A stretch of DNA of 34,260 bases from positions 1-34,260 of the forward strand of contig CANLCU010000008.1 of the NCBI GenBank assembly GCA_947489135.1, given 5' to 3'. Of the stretch, positions 18,158 through 26,289 are shown in pieces (positions within the stretch are counted from its first letter, which is position 1; every line of letters starts with the position of its first letter). The stretch is from Micrococcales bacterium (GTDB lineage Bacteria; Actinomycetota; Actinomycetes; Actinomycetales; Microbacteriaceae). Below the pieces are notes generated by a model. That model saw only the letters and a list, made by a program, of their open reading frames with translations, made no database searches and was not told where the DNA came from. The position numbers were made by a program, and so were the translations under genes.

Positions 18158-19483
18158 ATGACAATAGAACAGAAAAGACTTCTTGTTACTGCTATCCCAG
18201 GGCCTAAATCTCAGGCCCTTCATGCACACCGTCTAGAGCACGTAGGTCACGGTGTTGGAACCTCACTACCTGCATACATCGACTCAGCTCATGGTGCGAT
18301 CTTGGTTGACGTTGATGGCAACCAGTACATCGACATGGGTTCAGGTATTGGTGTTACAACAATCGGTCACACAAACCCAGGTGTAGTTGCAGCTGTGTCC
18401 GAACAGGTAGCAAAGCTAACTCACACTCTTTTCACTGTCACCCCATACATGCCTTACGTTCAGGTTTGTGAAATTCTAAACAGACGCATGCCAGGAAACT
18501 TCGTCAAGCGTTCAGCTTTGTTCAACTCAGGTGCTGAAGCAGTTGAAAACGCAATCAAATTGGCTAGAAAGTTCACTAAGCGAAACGAAATTGCAGTATT
18601 CGATCACGCTTATCACGGTAGAACAAACCTAACCATGGCTATGAACTTCAAGAACATGCCTTATGCAGATGGCTTTGGTCCTTTTGCTGGAAGCGTTACT
18701 CACGTTCCAATGTCTTACCCATTCCATGACCCAGAGGGCATGACCGGAGAAGAAGCCGCCACTAGAGCAATCAACTATATGGAGAAGAGAATCGGAGCAA
18801 AGAACTTCGCTGCAGTAGTGATTGAACCTATCCAGGGTGAAGGTGGATTTATTGTTCCAGCTCCTGGCTTCCTAAAGACTTTGAGCCAGTGGACTCACGC
18901 CAACGGAATTGTTCTAGTAGCAGATGAGGTTCAAGCAGGTATTGCTAGAACTGGCCAGTGGTTTGCATCAGAGCATGAAGAAGGTTTCGAGCCTGATCTC
19001 ATGACAGTCGCTAAGGGTATTGCCGGTGGTATGCCTATCTCAGCAGTTGTTGGTAGAGCAGAAATCATGGACTCATCTCACCCAGGTGGTATTGGTGGAA
19101 CCTTCGGTGGTAACCCAGTTGCAGCTGCTGCCGCTATCTCAGTCCTAAAGCAGATTGAAGATGGCGGAGTACTTGAGAAGGCTAAGCACATCGAGACAGT
19201 CATGATGGCTCGTCTAGAGCAGATGAAGGCTAAGTATCCAGTTATCGGTGAGATCCGTGGCCGTGGTGCAATGCTTGCAATCGAATTAGTAGTTCCAGGA
19301 ACTCGCACTCCTAACTCAGCAGCTGTTGATGCAGTAGTCAAGCACTCACACCTAAATGGAGTAGTTATCTTGAATGCAGGAACCTACGGCAACGTAATCC
19401 GCTTCCTACCTTCTCTTGCCATCAGCGATGAACTTATTCACGACGCTCTAGATGTTGTTGAAGACGGACTAGCAAAACTCTAA
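18158..19483 (+). CDS. gabT: 4-aminobutyrate--2-oxoglutarate transaminase
   Basis: PLP enzyme converting GABA to succinate semialdehyde, 441 residues, normal length. Class-III features are FNSGAEAVENAIKLAR (phosphate-binding region, about 125-140), YHGRTNLTMAMN, VIEPIQGEGGF, DEVQAGIARTG and the Schiff-base lysine Lys286 in AKGIAGGMP. Good match to actinobacterial GabT. It is transcribed with the next aminotransferase (20-base gap) and diverges from dxr. In this island it would be the last step of putrescine breakdown before succinate semialdehyde dehydrogenase, which is not in the window. The leaderless promoter and palindrome are listed separately. Confidence 0.94.
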   Translation: MTIEQKRLLVTAIPGPKSQALHAHRLEHVGHGVGTSLPAYIDSAHGAILVDVDGNQYIDMGSGIGVTTIGHTNPGVVAAVSEQVAKLTHTLFTVTPYMPYVQVCEILNRRMPGNFVKRSALFNSGAEAVENAIKLARKFTKRNEIAVFDHAYHGRTNLTMAMNFKNMPYADGFGPFAGSVTHVPMSYPFHDPEGMTGEEAATRAINYMEKRIGAKNFAAVVIEPIQGEGGFIVPAPGFLKTLSQWTHANGIVLVADEVQAGIARTGQWFASEHEEGFEPDLMTVAKGIAGGMPISAVVGRAEIMDSSHPGGIGGTFGGNPVAAAAAISVLKQIEDGGVLEKAKHIETVMMARLEQMKAKYPVIGEIRGRGAMLAIELVVPGTRTPNSAAVDAVVKHSHLNGVVILNAGTYGNVIRFLPSLAISDELIHDALDVVEDGLAKL

Positions 19484-19503
19484 AAACCAGAGGACAAAAC
19501 CCA

Positions 19504-20862
19504 ATGCACTCATATGCAAACAGAGACAAATTAGCTAAACTTTTTGCAGATGAGGTTGAGCTTTTCATAGCTAGGCACCCTGAATCAGCCAAGCTTCATG
19601 AAAGTGCGAAGAGTGCCCTAATGGGTGGTGTGCCAATGTCTTGGATGTCTAAGTGGCCTGGCCCTCACCCTGTTTATGTAACTAAAGCCAAGGGCTCTAG
19701 ATTCACTGATGCTGATGGCATTGAATACGTTGACTTCTGTCTAGGTGACACCGGTGCCATGGTTGGTCACTCCCCTGACGCATCTGTTAAGGCAATCGCT
19801 GAGCAACTATCAAAGGGAATCACCCTGATGTTGCCTACCGCTGATGCCGCTATTGCAGCTCAGACACTAGCTGATCGCTTTGGTATGGCTAAGTGGCAGT
19901 TCACCCTTACAGCTACCGATGCCAACCGACACATCTTGAGATATGCAAGACATGTTTCAGGCAAGCACAAGGTTGTTGTGCACGACTACTGCTACCACGG
20001 AACAGTTGATGAAACATTTGCTGTTCTTGATGACAATGGCAACACTGTTAGCCGCGAGAACAATATTGGCCCTCAGGTAGATCCAAGTGAAACAACCATC
20101 GTTGTTCCTTTCAATGACCTAGAGGCAGCTGAAGCAGCTTTCGCAACCGGTGAAGTAGCAGCAATGCTTATCGAGCCTGCGATGACCAACATTGGAATTG
20201 TTCTTCCAGAACCTGGTTATCTAGAAGGACTTCGAGAGCTCTGCACACGATATGACGTAATCCTTATCATCGATGAGACCCACACTCTAAGTGAGGGTCC
20301 TGGTGGAATGACTGCTAGAAGAAACCTTCAGCCAGATGCAGTTGTTCTAGGTAAAACAATCGGTGCGGGTATTCCTGCAGGTGCTTTTGGTATGACCGCA
20401 GAACTAACTGCAAAGGTTCAGAAGAGTCTTCACCTAGAACATATTGACGTAGGTGGTGTTGGTGGAACTCTAGCTGGCAACGCTCTATCAATGGCAGCTA
20501 TCGCTGCAACACTAACCAAAGTGCTAACTCCTGAGGCATTCGTTTCCATGGAAGCTCTGTGTGACGTTTGGACAAAGAATGTTCAAGACTTGATTACTAA
20601 GTATGGTGCTCCTTGGCAGGTAAGTCAGTTGGGCTGTAGAGCTGAATACTCATTCAGATCAGAAGCACCTAAGAATGGTCGAGAAGCAGCTGATGCAGAC
20701 GACTTTGAATTACAACAGTATCTTCACATCCATGCTCTAAACCGTGGAATCTTGATGACACCATTCCACAACATGGCTTTGATGTCACCAGCTCACACAA
20801 TTGAGGATGTTGAAAGACACAGAGCTCACTTCGAAGAAGCTCTTATTTCTCTGTTTGCTTAA
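19504..20862 (+). CDS. Class-III aminotransferase, glutamate-1-semialdehyde aminomutase-like, substrate unknown
   Basis: PLP fold-type I enzyme, 452 residues. The PLP lysine is Lys284 in VVLGKTIGAGIPAGAFG, and the PLP-Asp lies in IIDETHTLS. The layout resembles HemL (YVDFCLGDTGAMVGHSPD; TLAGNALSMAA), but the usual SGSEA phosphate loop reads TATDANRHILRYAR and the family-typical GGS patch is altered, so it is not a heme enzyme by context. The SD AGAGGA lies 9 bases before the ATG and it is co-transcribed with gabT. Within a polyamine island a diamine or omega-amino acid substrate is plausible. Its stop overlaps the opposing potC stop in a shared TTAA. Confidence 0.82.
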   Translation: MHSYANRDKLAKLFADEVELFIARHPESAKLHESAKSALMGGVPMSWMSKWPGPHPVYVTKAKGSRFTDADGIEYVDFCLGDTGAMVGHSPDASVKAIAEQLSKGITLMLPTADAAIAAQTLADRFGMAKWQFTLTATDANRHILRYARHVSGKHKVVVHDYCYHGTVDETFAVLDDNGNTVSRENNIGPQVDPSETTIVVPFNDLEAAEAAFATGEVAAMLIEPAMTNIGIVLPEPGYLEGLRELCTRYDVILIIDETHTLSEGPGGMTARRNLQPDAVVLGKTIGAGIPAGAFGMTAELTAKVQKSLHLEHIDVGGVGGTLAGNALSMAAIAATLTKVLTPEAFVSMEALCDVWTKNVQDLITKYGAPWQVSQLGCRAEYSFRSEAPKNGREAADADDFELQQYLHIHALNRGILMTPFHNMALMSPAHTIEDVERHRAHFEEALISLFA

Positions 20863-21659
20863 TGCTTCTTAAGTAACAGACGGCGTTTACGCTCACCGTT
20901 TATTTGGGTTACTAGCACAAGCAAGATTGCTGCGATGAACACAGCACTACCAATAACGTTTGCCTCAGCAGGAACACCTCTAGCAGCTGCTGTGAAGACA
21001 TAGCGAGGGAATGTCATATCTGCACCAGCGTTGAAGTTGGTGATGATGAAATCATCAAAGCTCAAAGCAAATGAAAGTAGAGCAGCTGCTGCGATACCTG
21101 GCAGAAGTAGTGGGAAGGTAATTTTCCAGAAAACCTGTCTTGGGTTGGCGTAAAGGTCTTTACCTGCTTCTTCCAATACTGGATCAAGGCTTGAAACTCT
21201 TGCCTTTACCGTTACAACAACAAAGGACAGACAGAAAACAATGTGTCCAAGAATGATGGTTCCAATACCCTTTTCAACTCCAAGGCTGAAGAACTGTGAA
21301 GCTAATCCTGCTCCAAGAACAACTTCAGGGGTTGCCATAGGTAAGAACAAGAGAAGGTTTGTGGACCTGCGGAACTTGAAACGATAGCGAACCAAAGCAA
21401 TTGCGATCATGGTTCCAAGAGCTGTGGCGGCAATTGTCGAAATAACTCCAATAAGAACGGAGTTACCAAATGCTTCACAAACACCTTCACGATCACAAAC
21501 GTTTGTCCACTTATCAAAAGTGAAGCCACGCCAAATCAGGTTGGTCTTTAGGGAATCGTTGAATGAGAAGACAAAGGTATAGCCAATTGGAATCAACAGA
21601 TAAATGAAAGCGAGAATCGCATACAAAGGAAAAGCGTATTTACCCAAACTAAATTTCAT
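20859..21659 (-). CDS. potC: Spermidine/putrescine-type ABC transporter permease PotC
   Basis: Inner-membrane permease, 266 residues, six predicted helices. The coupling EAA loop reads EEAGKDLYANPRQVFWKITFPLLLPGI in pieces around residues 175-200. FALSFDDFIITNF after it is characteristic of PotC-type permeases. Its ATG overlaps the potB stop by one base, so the two permeases are coupled. The gene ends tail to tail with the 19504 aminotransferase and no terminator lies between. Together with PotB it should form the translocation pore. Confidence 0.93.
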   Translation of the reverse strand: MKFSLGKYAFPLYAILAFIYLLIPIGYTFVFSFNDSLKTNLIWRGFTFDKWTNVCDREGVCEAFGNSVLIGVISTIAATALGTMIAIALVRYRFKFRRSTNLLLFLPMATPEVVLGAGLASQFFSLGVEKGIGTIILGHIVFCLSFVVVTVKARVSSLDPVLEEAGKDLYANPRQVFWKITFPLLLPGIAAAALLSFALSFDDFIITNFNAGADMTFPRYVFTAAARGVPAEANVIGSAVFIAAILLVLVTQINGERKRRLLLKKH

Positions 21660-22573
21660 TAGAGCAAATCCTCCGTTCCAGACTTCTTGACGTAGCCTGC
21701 AACAAGAATCAGAATCGCACCCATCAAAAGAACAGATAGCGCAGAAGCTGCCGGATAGTCATTGCTAATGAGGTAATTCGATTCAATAACATTTCCTATC
21801 ATGGCCGTTGAACTCGACCCTAGGAAGTCTCCCGATGCATTGATGTAGTCACCGGCAATTGGGATAAAGGTAAGCAGAGTACCTGAAATGATTCCAGGCA
21901 TTGAAAGAGGAATAGTGACTTTTCTAAACACCTTTGAAGGTGATGCGTATAGATCAGAACCTGCTTCAAGGTAGCGAGTGTCTAGTCTTTCTAGAGATGT
22001 GTAGAGAGGAAGGGTCATGAATGGAATGAAGTTATAGGTTAGACCAAAGATAACCATGAACGGTGTACCAACAACATACTGATCTGACTCAAGAAGCCCA
22101 AGCTGCTGCAGGGTTGTCACAATCCATGACTCGTTAGAGAAGATCTGCTTCCAAGCGAGTGTTCTAAGCAAGAACGAAATGAAGAATGGAGCAATAACCA
22201 AGGTAAGCATTAGCTTCTGGAGCAATGGATAAGGACGAGCCTTCACACCAATGAAGTAAGCCAATGGATAAGAGATAACTAGAGCAAGAACAGTAGCTGC
22301 AAGTGCATATCCAAAAGATCGCATCATTTGTGGGAAATAGTCTGAGACAACTACAAAGTAGTTGTTGAACTCAAATGCTGCTACGTAATCTCCAATAAAG
22401 CCATCCGGATCTGGCGCTTGAAGAGAAACCATAATCAGAGCAATAAGAGGTGTAAGGAAGAAAACTCCCAGGTAAGCAAGCCCAGGTGCGAGTAGCGCAA
22501 TTGCTACCTTGCCCGATTTTGTAGGTTTAGAAAAACCCTTTGGCTTACTAGAACTGAAAGCTGCGAAGGCCAT
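21659..22573 (-). CDS. potB: Spermidine/putrescine-type ABC transporter permease PotB
   Basis: Inner-membrane permease, 304 residues, six helices plus a short Ser/Lys-rich N-terminal cytoplasmic tail. The EAA loop shows LEAGSDLYASPSKVFRKV and IPLSMPGI, followed by FIPIAGDYINASGDFLG, a motif of PotB/PotH permeases. It starts 5 bases after the potA stop and overlaps potC by one base. Gene order potD-potA-potB-potC places the binding protein first, the most expressed position. Confidence 0.93.
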   Translation of the reverse strand: MAFAAFSSSKPKGFSKPTKSGKVAIALLAPGLAYLGVFFLTPLIALIMVSLQAPDPDGFIGDYVAAFEFNNYFVVVSDYFPQMMRSFGYALAATVLALVISYPLAYFIGVKARPYPLLQKLMLTLVIAPFFISFLLRTLAWKQIFSNESWIVTTLQQLGLLESDQYVVGTPFMVIFGLTYNFIPFMTLPLYTSLERLDTRYLEAGSDLYASPSKVFRKVTIPLSMPGIISGTLLTFIPIAGDYINASGDFLGSSSTAMIGNVIESNYLISNDYPAASALSVLLMGAILILVAGYVKKSGTEDLL

Positions 22574-22578
22574 CTTCG

Positions 22579-23703
22579 CTAGACCGCTTTGCCTGTGTTA
22601 GGTAAATCAGCTAGACCAAATGAGTGTTCGACTGACCAAGAGATCCATACTTTTTCACCAAGTTCAGTAACAGGTGACTTCCCCACGTTTTGAGCAAACA
22701 CAGTTAGGTTTCCAAGTCCTGGAACTTGGATCAGGTACTGGTTGCTAACACCGGTGAATCTAATGTCAATAATTTCACCAGGACCGATGATGTTAGTTGA
22801 AGAGCTAGCAGTTGGCTTCTTAGATGTGAAAGTAGCTTTCTCAGGTCTAAATCCAATTGCAATCTTGCCCTTGTGCTTTTCAGCTCTAGCCTTTGGAACA
22901 GAAATCTTGTTTCCTGCAACTTCAATGCTGATTGAGTTCGCTGAACTTGATTCAACTTCACCAACCAAAAGATTTGATTGACCAAGGAACTTGGATACGA
23001 ACACAGTCTTTGGTCTGTCATACAGAGCTTCAGGTGCACCCATCTGCTCGATGCGACCCTTGTTCATAACAGCAACAGTGTCTGCCATGTCCATAGCTTC
23101 TTCTTGGTCGTGAGTCACGTGCAAGAAGGTAAGACCAACTTCAATTTGAATAGCCTTCAACTCAATCTGCATCTCGCGACGAAGTTTGAGATCCAGTGCA
23201 CCTAGTGGCTCATCAAGAAGCAGTAGAGACGGTCTGTTGACCAATGCTCTAGCCAAAGCAACACGTTGCTGCTGACCACCAGATAGCTGCTGTGGCTTAC
23301 GGTCTGCTAAGTGAGCTAGCTGCACTAGGTTCAATGCCTCTTTAGCTTTTACTAGTGGCTCGTCAATCTTTCTCTGACGCAATCCGAACGCAACGTTCTC
23401 CAACACATTCATGTGCGGGAAAAGAGCATAGGACTGGAACACAGTGTTGACTGGACGCTCGTGAGGCTTAGTCTCTGTTACATCCTCGCCACCGATAAAG
23501 ATATTTCCGGAGGTTGGAGTTTCAAGACCAGCAACTAAGCGAAGAGTTGTAGTTTTACCGCAACCTGAAGGGCCAAGCAGAGCAAAGAACTCCCCTGCTG
23601 GGACGTGAAGGTCAAGCTCTTCAATTGCAGTGAAACCAGGGAACTCTTTGCGAATCTTCTTAAGCTCTAAGTCAGCTCCGCGGGCAATAAATTCCTTTGC
23701 CAC
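22579..23703 (-). CDS. potA: Spermidine/putrescine-type ABC transporter ATP-binding protein PotA
   Basis: ATPase subunit, 374 residues. Walker A is GPSGCGKTT (about 44-52), the Q-loop lies at TVFQSYALFPHM, the ABC signature is LSGGQQQRVALARAL, Walker B is LLLLDEPLGALD, and the H-loop is HVTHDQEEAM. A C-terminal TOBE domain (about 245-365) is present, as in PotA/MalK importers. It overlaps the potD stop by one base and precedes potB by 5 bases. Polyamine rather than iron or spermidine-only use is supported by the catabolic neighbours, not by the ATPase itself. Confidence 0.94.
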   Translation of the reverse strand: MAKEFIARGADLELKKIRKEFPGFTAIEELDLHVPAGEFFALLGPSGCGKTTTLRLVAGLETPTSGNIFIGGEDVTETKPHERPVNTVFQSYALFPHMNVLENVAFGLRQRKIDEPLVKAKEALNLVQLAHLADRKPQQLSGGQQQRVALARALVNRPSLLLLDEPLGALDLKLRREMQIELKAIQIEVGLTFLHVTHDQEEAMDMADTVAVMNKGRIEQMGAPEALYDRPKTVFVSKFLGQSNLLVGEVESSSANSISIEVAGNKISVPKARAEKHKGKIAIGFRPEKATFTSKKPTASSSTNIIGPGEIIDIRFTGVSNQYLIQVPGLGNLTVFAQNVGKSPVTELGEKVWISWSVEHSFGLADLPNTGKAV

Positions 23704-24935
23704 TACGCGCCTAGTTTGATCTTTTGGAATGCCTTAGTGAAAGCTTGCTCTTCCTTGCCATCAAGAGCTCTAAAGCCCTGAGTCAAAGATAGGAACTCTT
23801 CGCTTGGGAAGATCAACTGGTTCTCAGCAAGAGCTGGGTCAAGCTTGATGGCTTCTTCCTTTGCTCCCATAACTGGTGTGATGTAGTTCACGTAAGCAGC
23901 CAATACAGCAGCGTTGTATGGGTCGTAGTAGAAGTTCATTAGCTTCTCAGCGTTCTTCTTGTGAGTAGCTCCCATAGGAATTACGAAACAGTCGGCTGAG
24001 ATTGTTCCACCTGATTCAGGAAGAACGAAACCGAAGCGGTCGTAACCTGCTTCAGCGTTCAACTGAATGATGTCACCTGACCAAGCGATAGCAGCAATGG
24101 TGTCACCGTTTACAAGGTCATCCTTGTAGCTGTTTCCCTTGATGCGAGCAATCTGACCTGATGTTACCTGCTGTTCAATAACTTCAATTGCAGTCATGAA
24201 TGCATCTTCAGTAAGGCTGTTTGCATCACCAATAGAAACACCCTGGGACATCAAAACGATTCCAACGGTGTCGCGCATCTCGCTTAGAACACCAATGCGT
24301 CCCTTAAGTGCTGGGTTCCAAAGGTCTTCAATAACAGCAGGAGCTTCTTTACCGGTTGCATCCTTGTAAGCCTTCTTGTCGTAAGCAAAACCAGCAAGAA
24401 TACCTTGGTAAGGAAGTGACATTGTGCGCTCTGGGTCATATGCCTCACCTAGGTAAGCAGGCTGAAGGTTCTTCTTGTTTGGAAGATTTGCATCATCAAA
24501 AGTCTGAACAGTTCCCTGGTTGATCCACCGAGCTGCCATCCAAGAAGTTGGGCAAGTGATATCTGCACCAATGTCCTGACCTAGTGCTAGCTGGTCTTTA
24601 ACTTTTCCGTAGTAAGAGTCGTTGTCATCAAAGTCTTCGCGGTAGGTAACTGTAATACCTGTTTCGCTCTTGAACTTTTCAAGTGTTGGGTAGTTTCCGT
24701 TGTCATCGATGTCAACGTATAGTGACCAGTTGCTCCAAATAAGAGTTGGGTCTGAATCACTGACATCGGTAGCCGGAGTTAGCTTCGGCTTATCTGACGG
24801 AGCACATGCTGCAAGTAGAGCTGCTGCTGAAGTTGCAACTGCACCACCTAGAACTGCTCGACGAGTAACTTTATGGGCTAAAGCAGCTTTAACCATTTCG
24901 CGTAGTTGTGGATCTTCTGGAAGGTTTTGGTTCAT
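23703..24935 (-). CDS. potD: Polyamine-binding lipoprotein PotD/PotF-type, Tat-exported
   Basis: Extracytoplasmic solute-binding protein, 410 residues from the ATG at 24935. This start has an AAGGAG SD and gives an N-terminus with a twin-arginine signal (VTRRAVLGGAVATSAAALL, about 23-41) and a lipobox LAAC with Cys44, so it is probably Tat-exported and lipid-anchored. The mature part begins WSNWSLYVDID and matches PotD-like proteins, with DITCPTSWMAARW and the SLPYQGILAGFAYDK segment in the ligand cleft. A longer reading frame to 25007 lacks an SD and is not used. First gene of the pot operon, divergent from ald. Confidence 0.93.
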   Translation of the reverse strand: MNQNLPEDPQLREMVKAALAHKVTRRAVLGGAVATSAAALLAACAPSDKPKLTPATDVSDSDPTLIWSNWSLYVDIDDNGNYPTLEKFKSETGITVTYREDFDDNDSYYGKVKDQLALGQDIGADITCPTSWMAARWINQGTVQTFDDANLPNKKNLQPAYLGEAYDPERTMSLPYQGILAGFAYDKKAYKDATGKEAPAVIEDLWNPALKGRIGVLSEMRDTVGIVLMSQGVSIGDANSLTEDAFMTAIEVIEQQVTSGQIARIKGNSYKDDLVNGDTIAAIAWSGDIIQLNAEAGYDRFGFVLPESGGTISADCFVIPMGATHKKNAEKLMNFYYDPYNAAVLAAYVNYITPVMGAKEEAIKLDPALAENQLIFPSEEFLSLTQGFRALDGKEEQAFTKAFQKIKLGA

Positions 24936-24959
24936 AACCTTTTGCTCCTTATATACAAG

Positions 24960-24974
24960 GGCCGTCAGACGGCC
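24960..24974 (-). promoter_or_regulatory. Perfect 15-bp palindrome in the potD leader
   Basis: GGCCGTC and GACGGCC flank one central base, 25 bases upstream of the potD ATG and just before its SD. It may be an operator or a small RNA hairpin. No U-tract follows. The GC-rich half-sites stand out from the AT-rich surroundings. Confidence 0.45.
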
Positions 24975-25050
24975 GAGTTTGGGCACCGACTGCGCGAAAG
25001 AACGCATTGCTTAAAATAATGCCACACCCCGCAAGATTTATAGGCAAAAA

Positions 25051-25063
25051 GACCAAATCGGTA
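25051..25063. promoter_or_regulatory. Candidate Lrp-type operator, copy 1 (potD/ald)
   Basis: GACCAAATCGGTA, an imperfect palindrome, matches the site at 29451-29463 in 11 of 13 bases. It lies in the divergent potD/ald promoter region, about 115 bases from either start. On the minus strand it sits directly upstream of a -10-like TATAAA. Confidence 0.55.
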
Positions 25064-25076
25064 TAACTCATTTTGA

Positions 25077-25101
25077 GAGCCCGTTGGGCCCAAACGGGCT
25101 C
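25077..25101. promoter_or_regulatory. Inverted repeat upstream of ald
   Basis: GAGCCCGTT (25077-25085) pairs with AACGGGCTC (25093-25101) across a GGGCCCA core. No U-tract follows on either strand, so a terminator is unlikely between two divergent genes. It lies 23 bases upstream of a -10-like TATTCT (25125-25130) and could be an activator site for ald. Confidence 0.45.
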
Positions 25102-25173
25102 AAATAAAGCCTAAAGAATTGGGGTATTCTTGATTCTGGTTGGAGCAAGGTAGCTCACACCTAGAGGAGAATC

Positions 25174-26289
25174 ATGAAGATCGCTGTCCCTGCAGAGATC
25201 AAGAACAACGAATTCCGCGTAGCAATTACCCCAGCGGGAGTCCACGAACTCGTAGCCTCAGGCCACGAGGTTTACATTCAAAAAGGTGCCGGCCAAGGCT
25301 CAAGTATCTCTGATGAAGATTACTCAGCAGCCGGAGCAAACATCCTCCCTGACGCTGCAACCACTTGGAACACCGGAGACATGATTCTCAAGGTTAAAGA
25401 ACCTATCGCAAGCGAATATGGTTACCTTCGTCCTGGCTTAGTTCTCTTCACCTACCTTCACCTAGCAGCCGACCTAGAACTTACCAAAGAACTAGTTGCC
25501 AAGAAGGTAACTTCTATTGCTTACGAGACAGTTCAGACCCCAAATAGACAACTACCTCTTCTTGCTCCGATGAGCGAGGTTGCTGGTCGTCTATCCGCTC
25601 TAGTTGGAGCACAGACTCTCTTCGCTCAAAACGGTGGACATGGAATTCTTTTGGGTGGAGTACCTGGCACAAGATCTGCCAAGGTTGTAGTTCTTGGTGG
25701 AGGTGTTGCAGGAACTAACGCAATCGCCATGGCTGTAGGTCTTGGAGCTGACGTAACTGTTCTAGATACCAACATCAACCGTCTTCGAGAACTCGATGCT
25801 CTCTATGCAGGACGCTTGAAAACTCTTGCAAGCAACAGTTTCGAGATTGAACGAGCAGTAACTCAAGCAGATTTGGTTATTGGTTCTGTATTGATTCCAG
25901 GAGCAAAAGCTCCAAAGCTTGTAACCAATGCACTGGTTAAGAAGATGAAGCCAGGATCGGTTCTTGTTGATATCGCTATTGACCAGGGTGGGTGTTTTGA
26001 AGATTCAAGACCAACCACTCACGCTGAACCTACATTCAAGGTTCACAACTCTGTCTTCTACTGTGTTGCAAACATGCCTGGTGCTGTGGCTCACACATCA
26101 ACCTATGCACTTACGAACGCAACCTTGAGCTATGCAAAAGCTATTGCTAACAAGGGCTGGTTGGAAGCATGTAAGCAAGACGCTGCTCTAGCACTGGGTC
26201 TAAACACCCATGATGGCAAGCTTGTTAGCCAGCCAGTAGCTGAGGCTCACGGACTTGACTTTGTTGATTCAGCGAAGGTTCTGGCATAG
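25174..26289 (+). CDS. ald: Alanine dehydrogenase
   Basis: NAD-dependent oxidative deamination of L-alanine to pyruvate and ammonium, 371 residues, the standard length. Lys75 and His96 of the substrate site are at the canonical positions (ILKVKEP; FTYLHLA). The NAD Rossmann motif [26 protein letters not shown] begins near residue 171, and the catalytic Asp lies in VDIAIDQGG near residue 270. A strong AGAGGAG SD precedes the ATG. It diverges from the pot operon. Next to pyruvate-using aminotransferases it would regenerate pyruvate and release ammonium. Its 3' end overlaps the opposing EssC-like gene by 65 bases. Confidence 0.97.
   Translation: MKIAVPAEIKNNEFRVAITPAGVHELVASGHEVYIQKGAGQGSSISDEDYSAAGANILPDAATTWNTGDMILKVKEPIASEYGYLRPGLVLFTYLHLAADLELTKELVAKKVTSIAYETVQTPNRQLPLLAPMSEVAGRLSALVGAQTLFAQNGGHGILLGGVPGTRSAKVVVLGGGVAGTNAIAMAVGLGADVTVLDTNINRLRELDALYAGRLKTLASNSFEIERAVTQADLVIGSVLIPGAKAPKLVTNALVKKMKPGSVLVDIAIDQGGCFEDSRPTTHAEPTFKVHNSVFYCVANMPGAVAHTSTYALTNATLSYAKAIANKGWLEACKQDAALALGLNTHDGKLVSQPVAEAHGLDFVDSAKVLA

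Noticed and set aside
24936-25007. Longer N-terminus for PotD starting at 25007
   Set aside because: It puts 24 unrelated residues ahead of the Tat signal and has no SD, while the ATG at 24935 has AAGGAG.
25077-25101. Reading the ald upstream inverted repeat as a terminator
   Set aside because: It lies between two divergent genes and no T-run follows on either strand.
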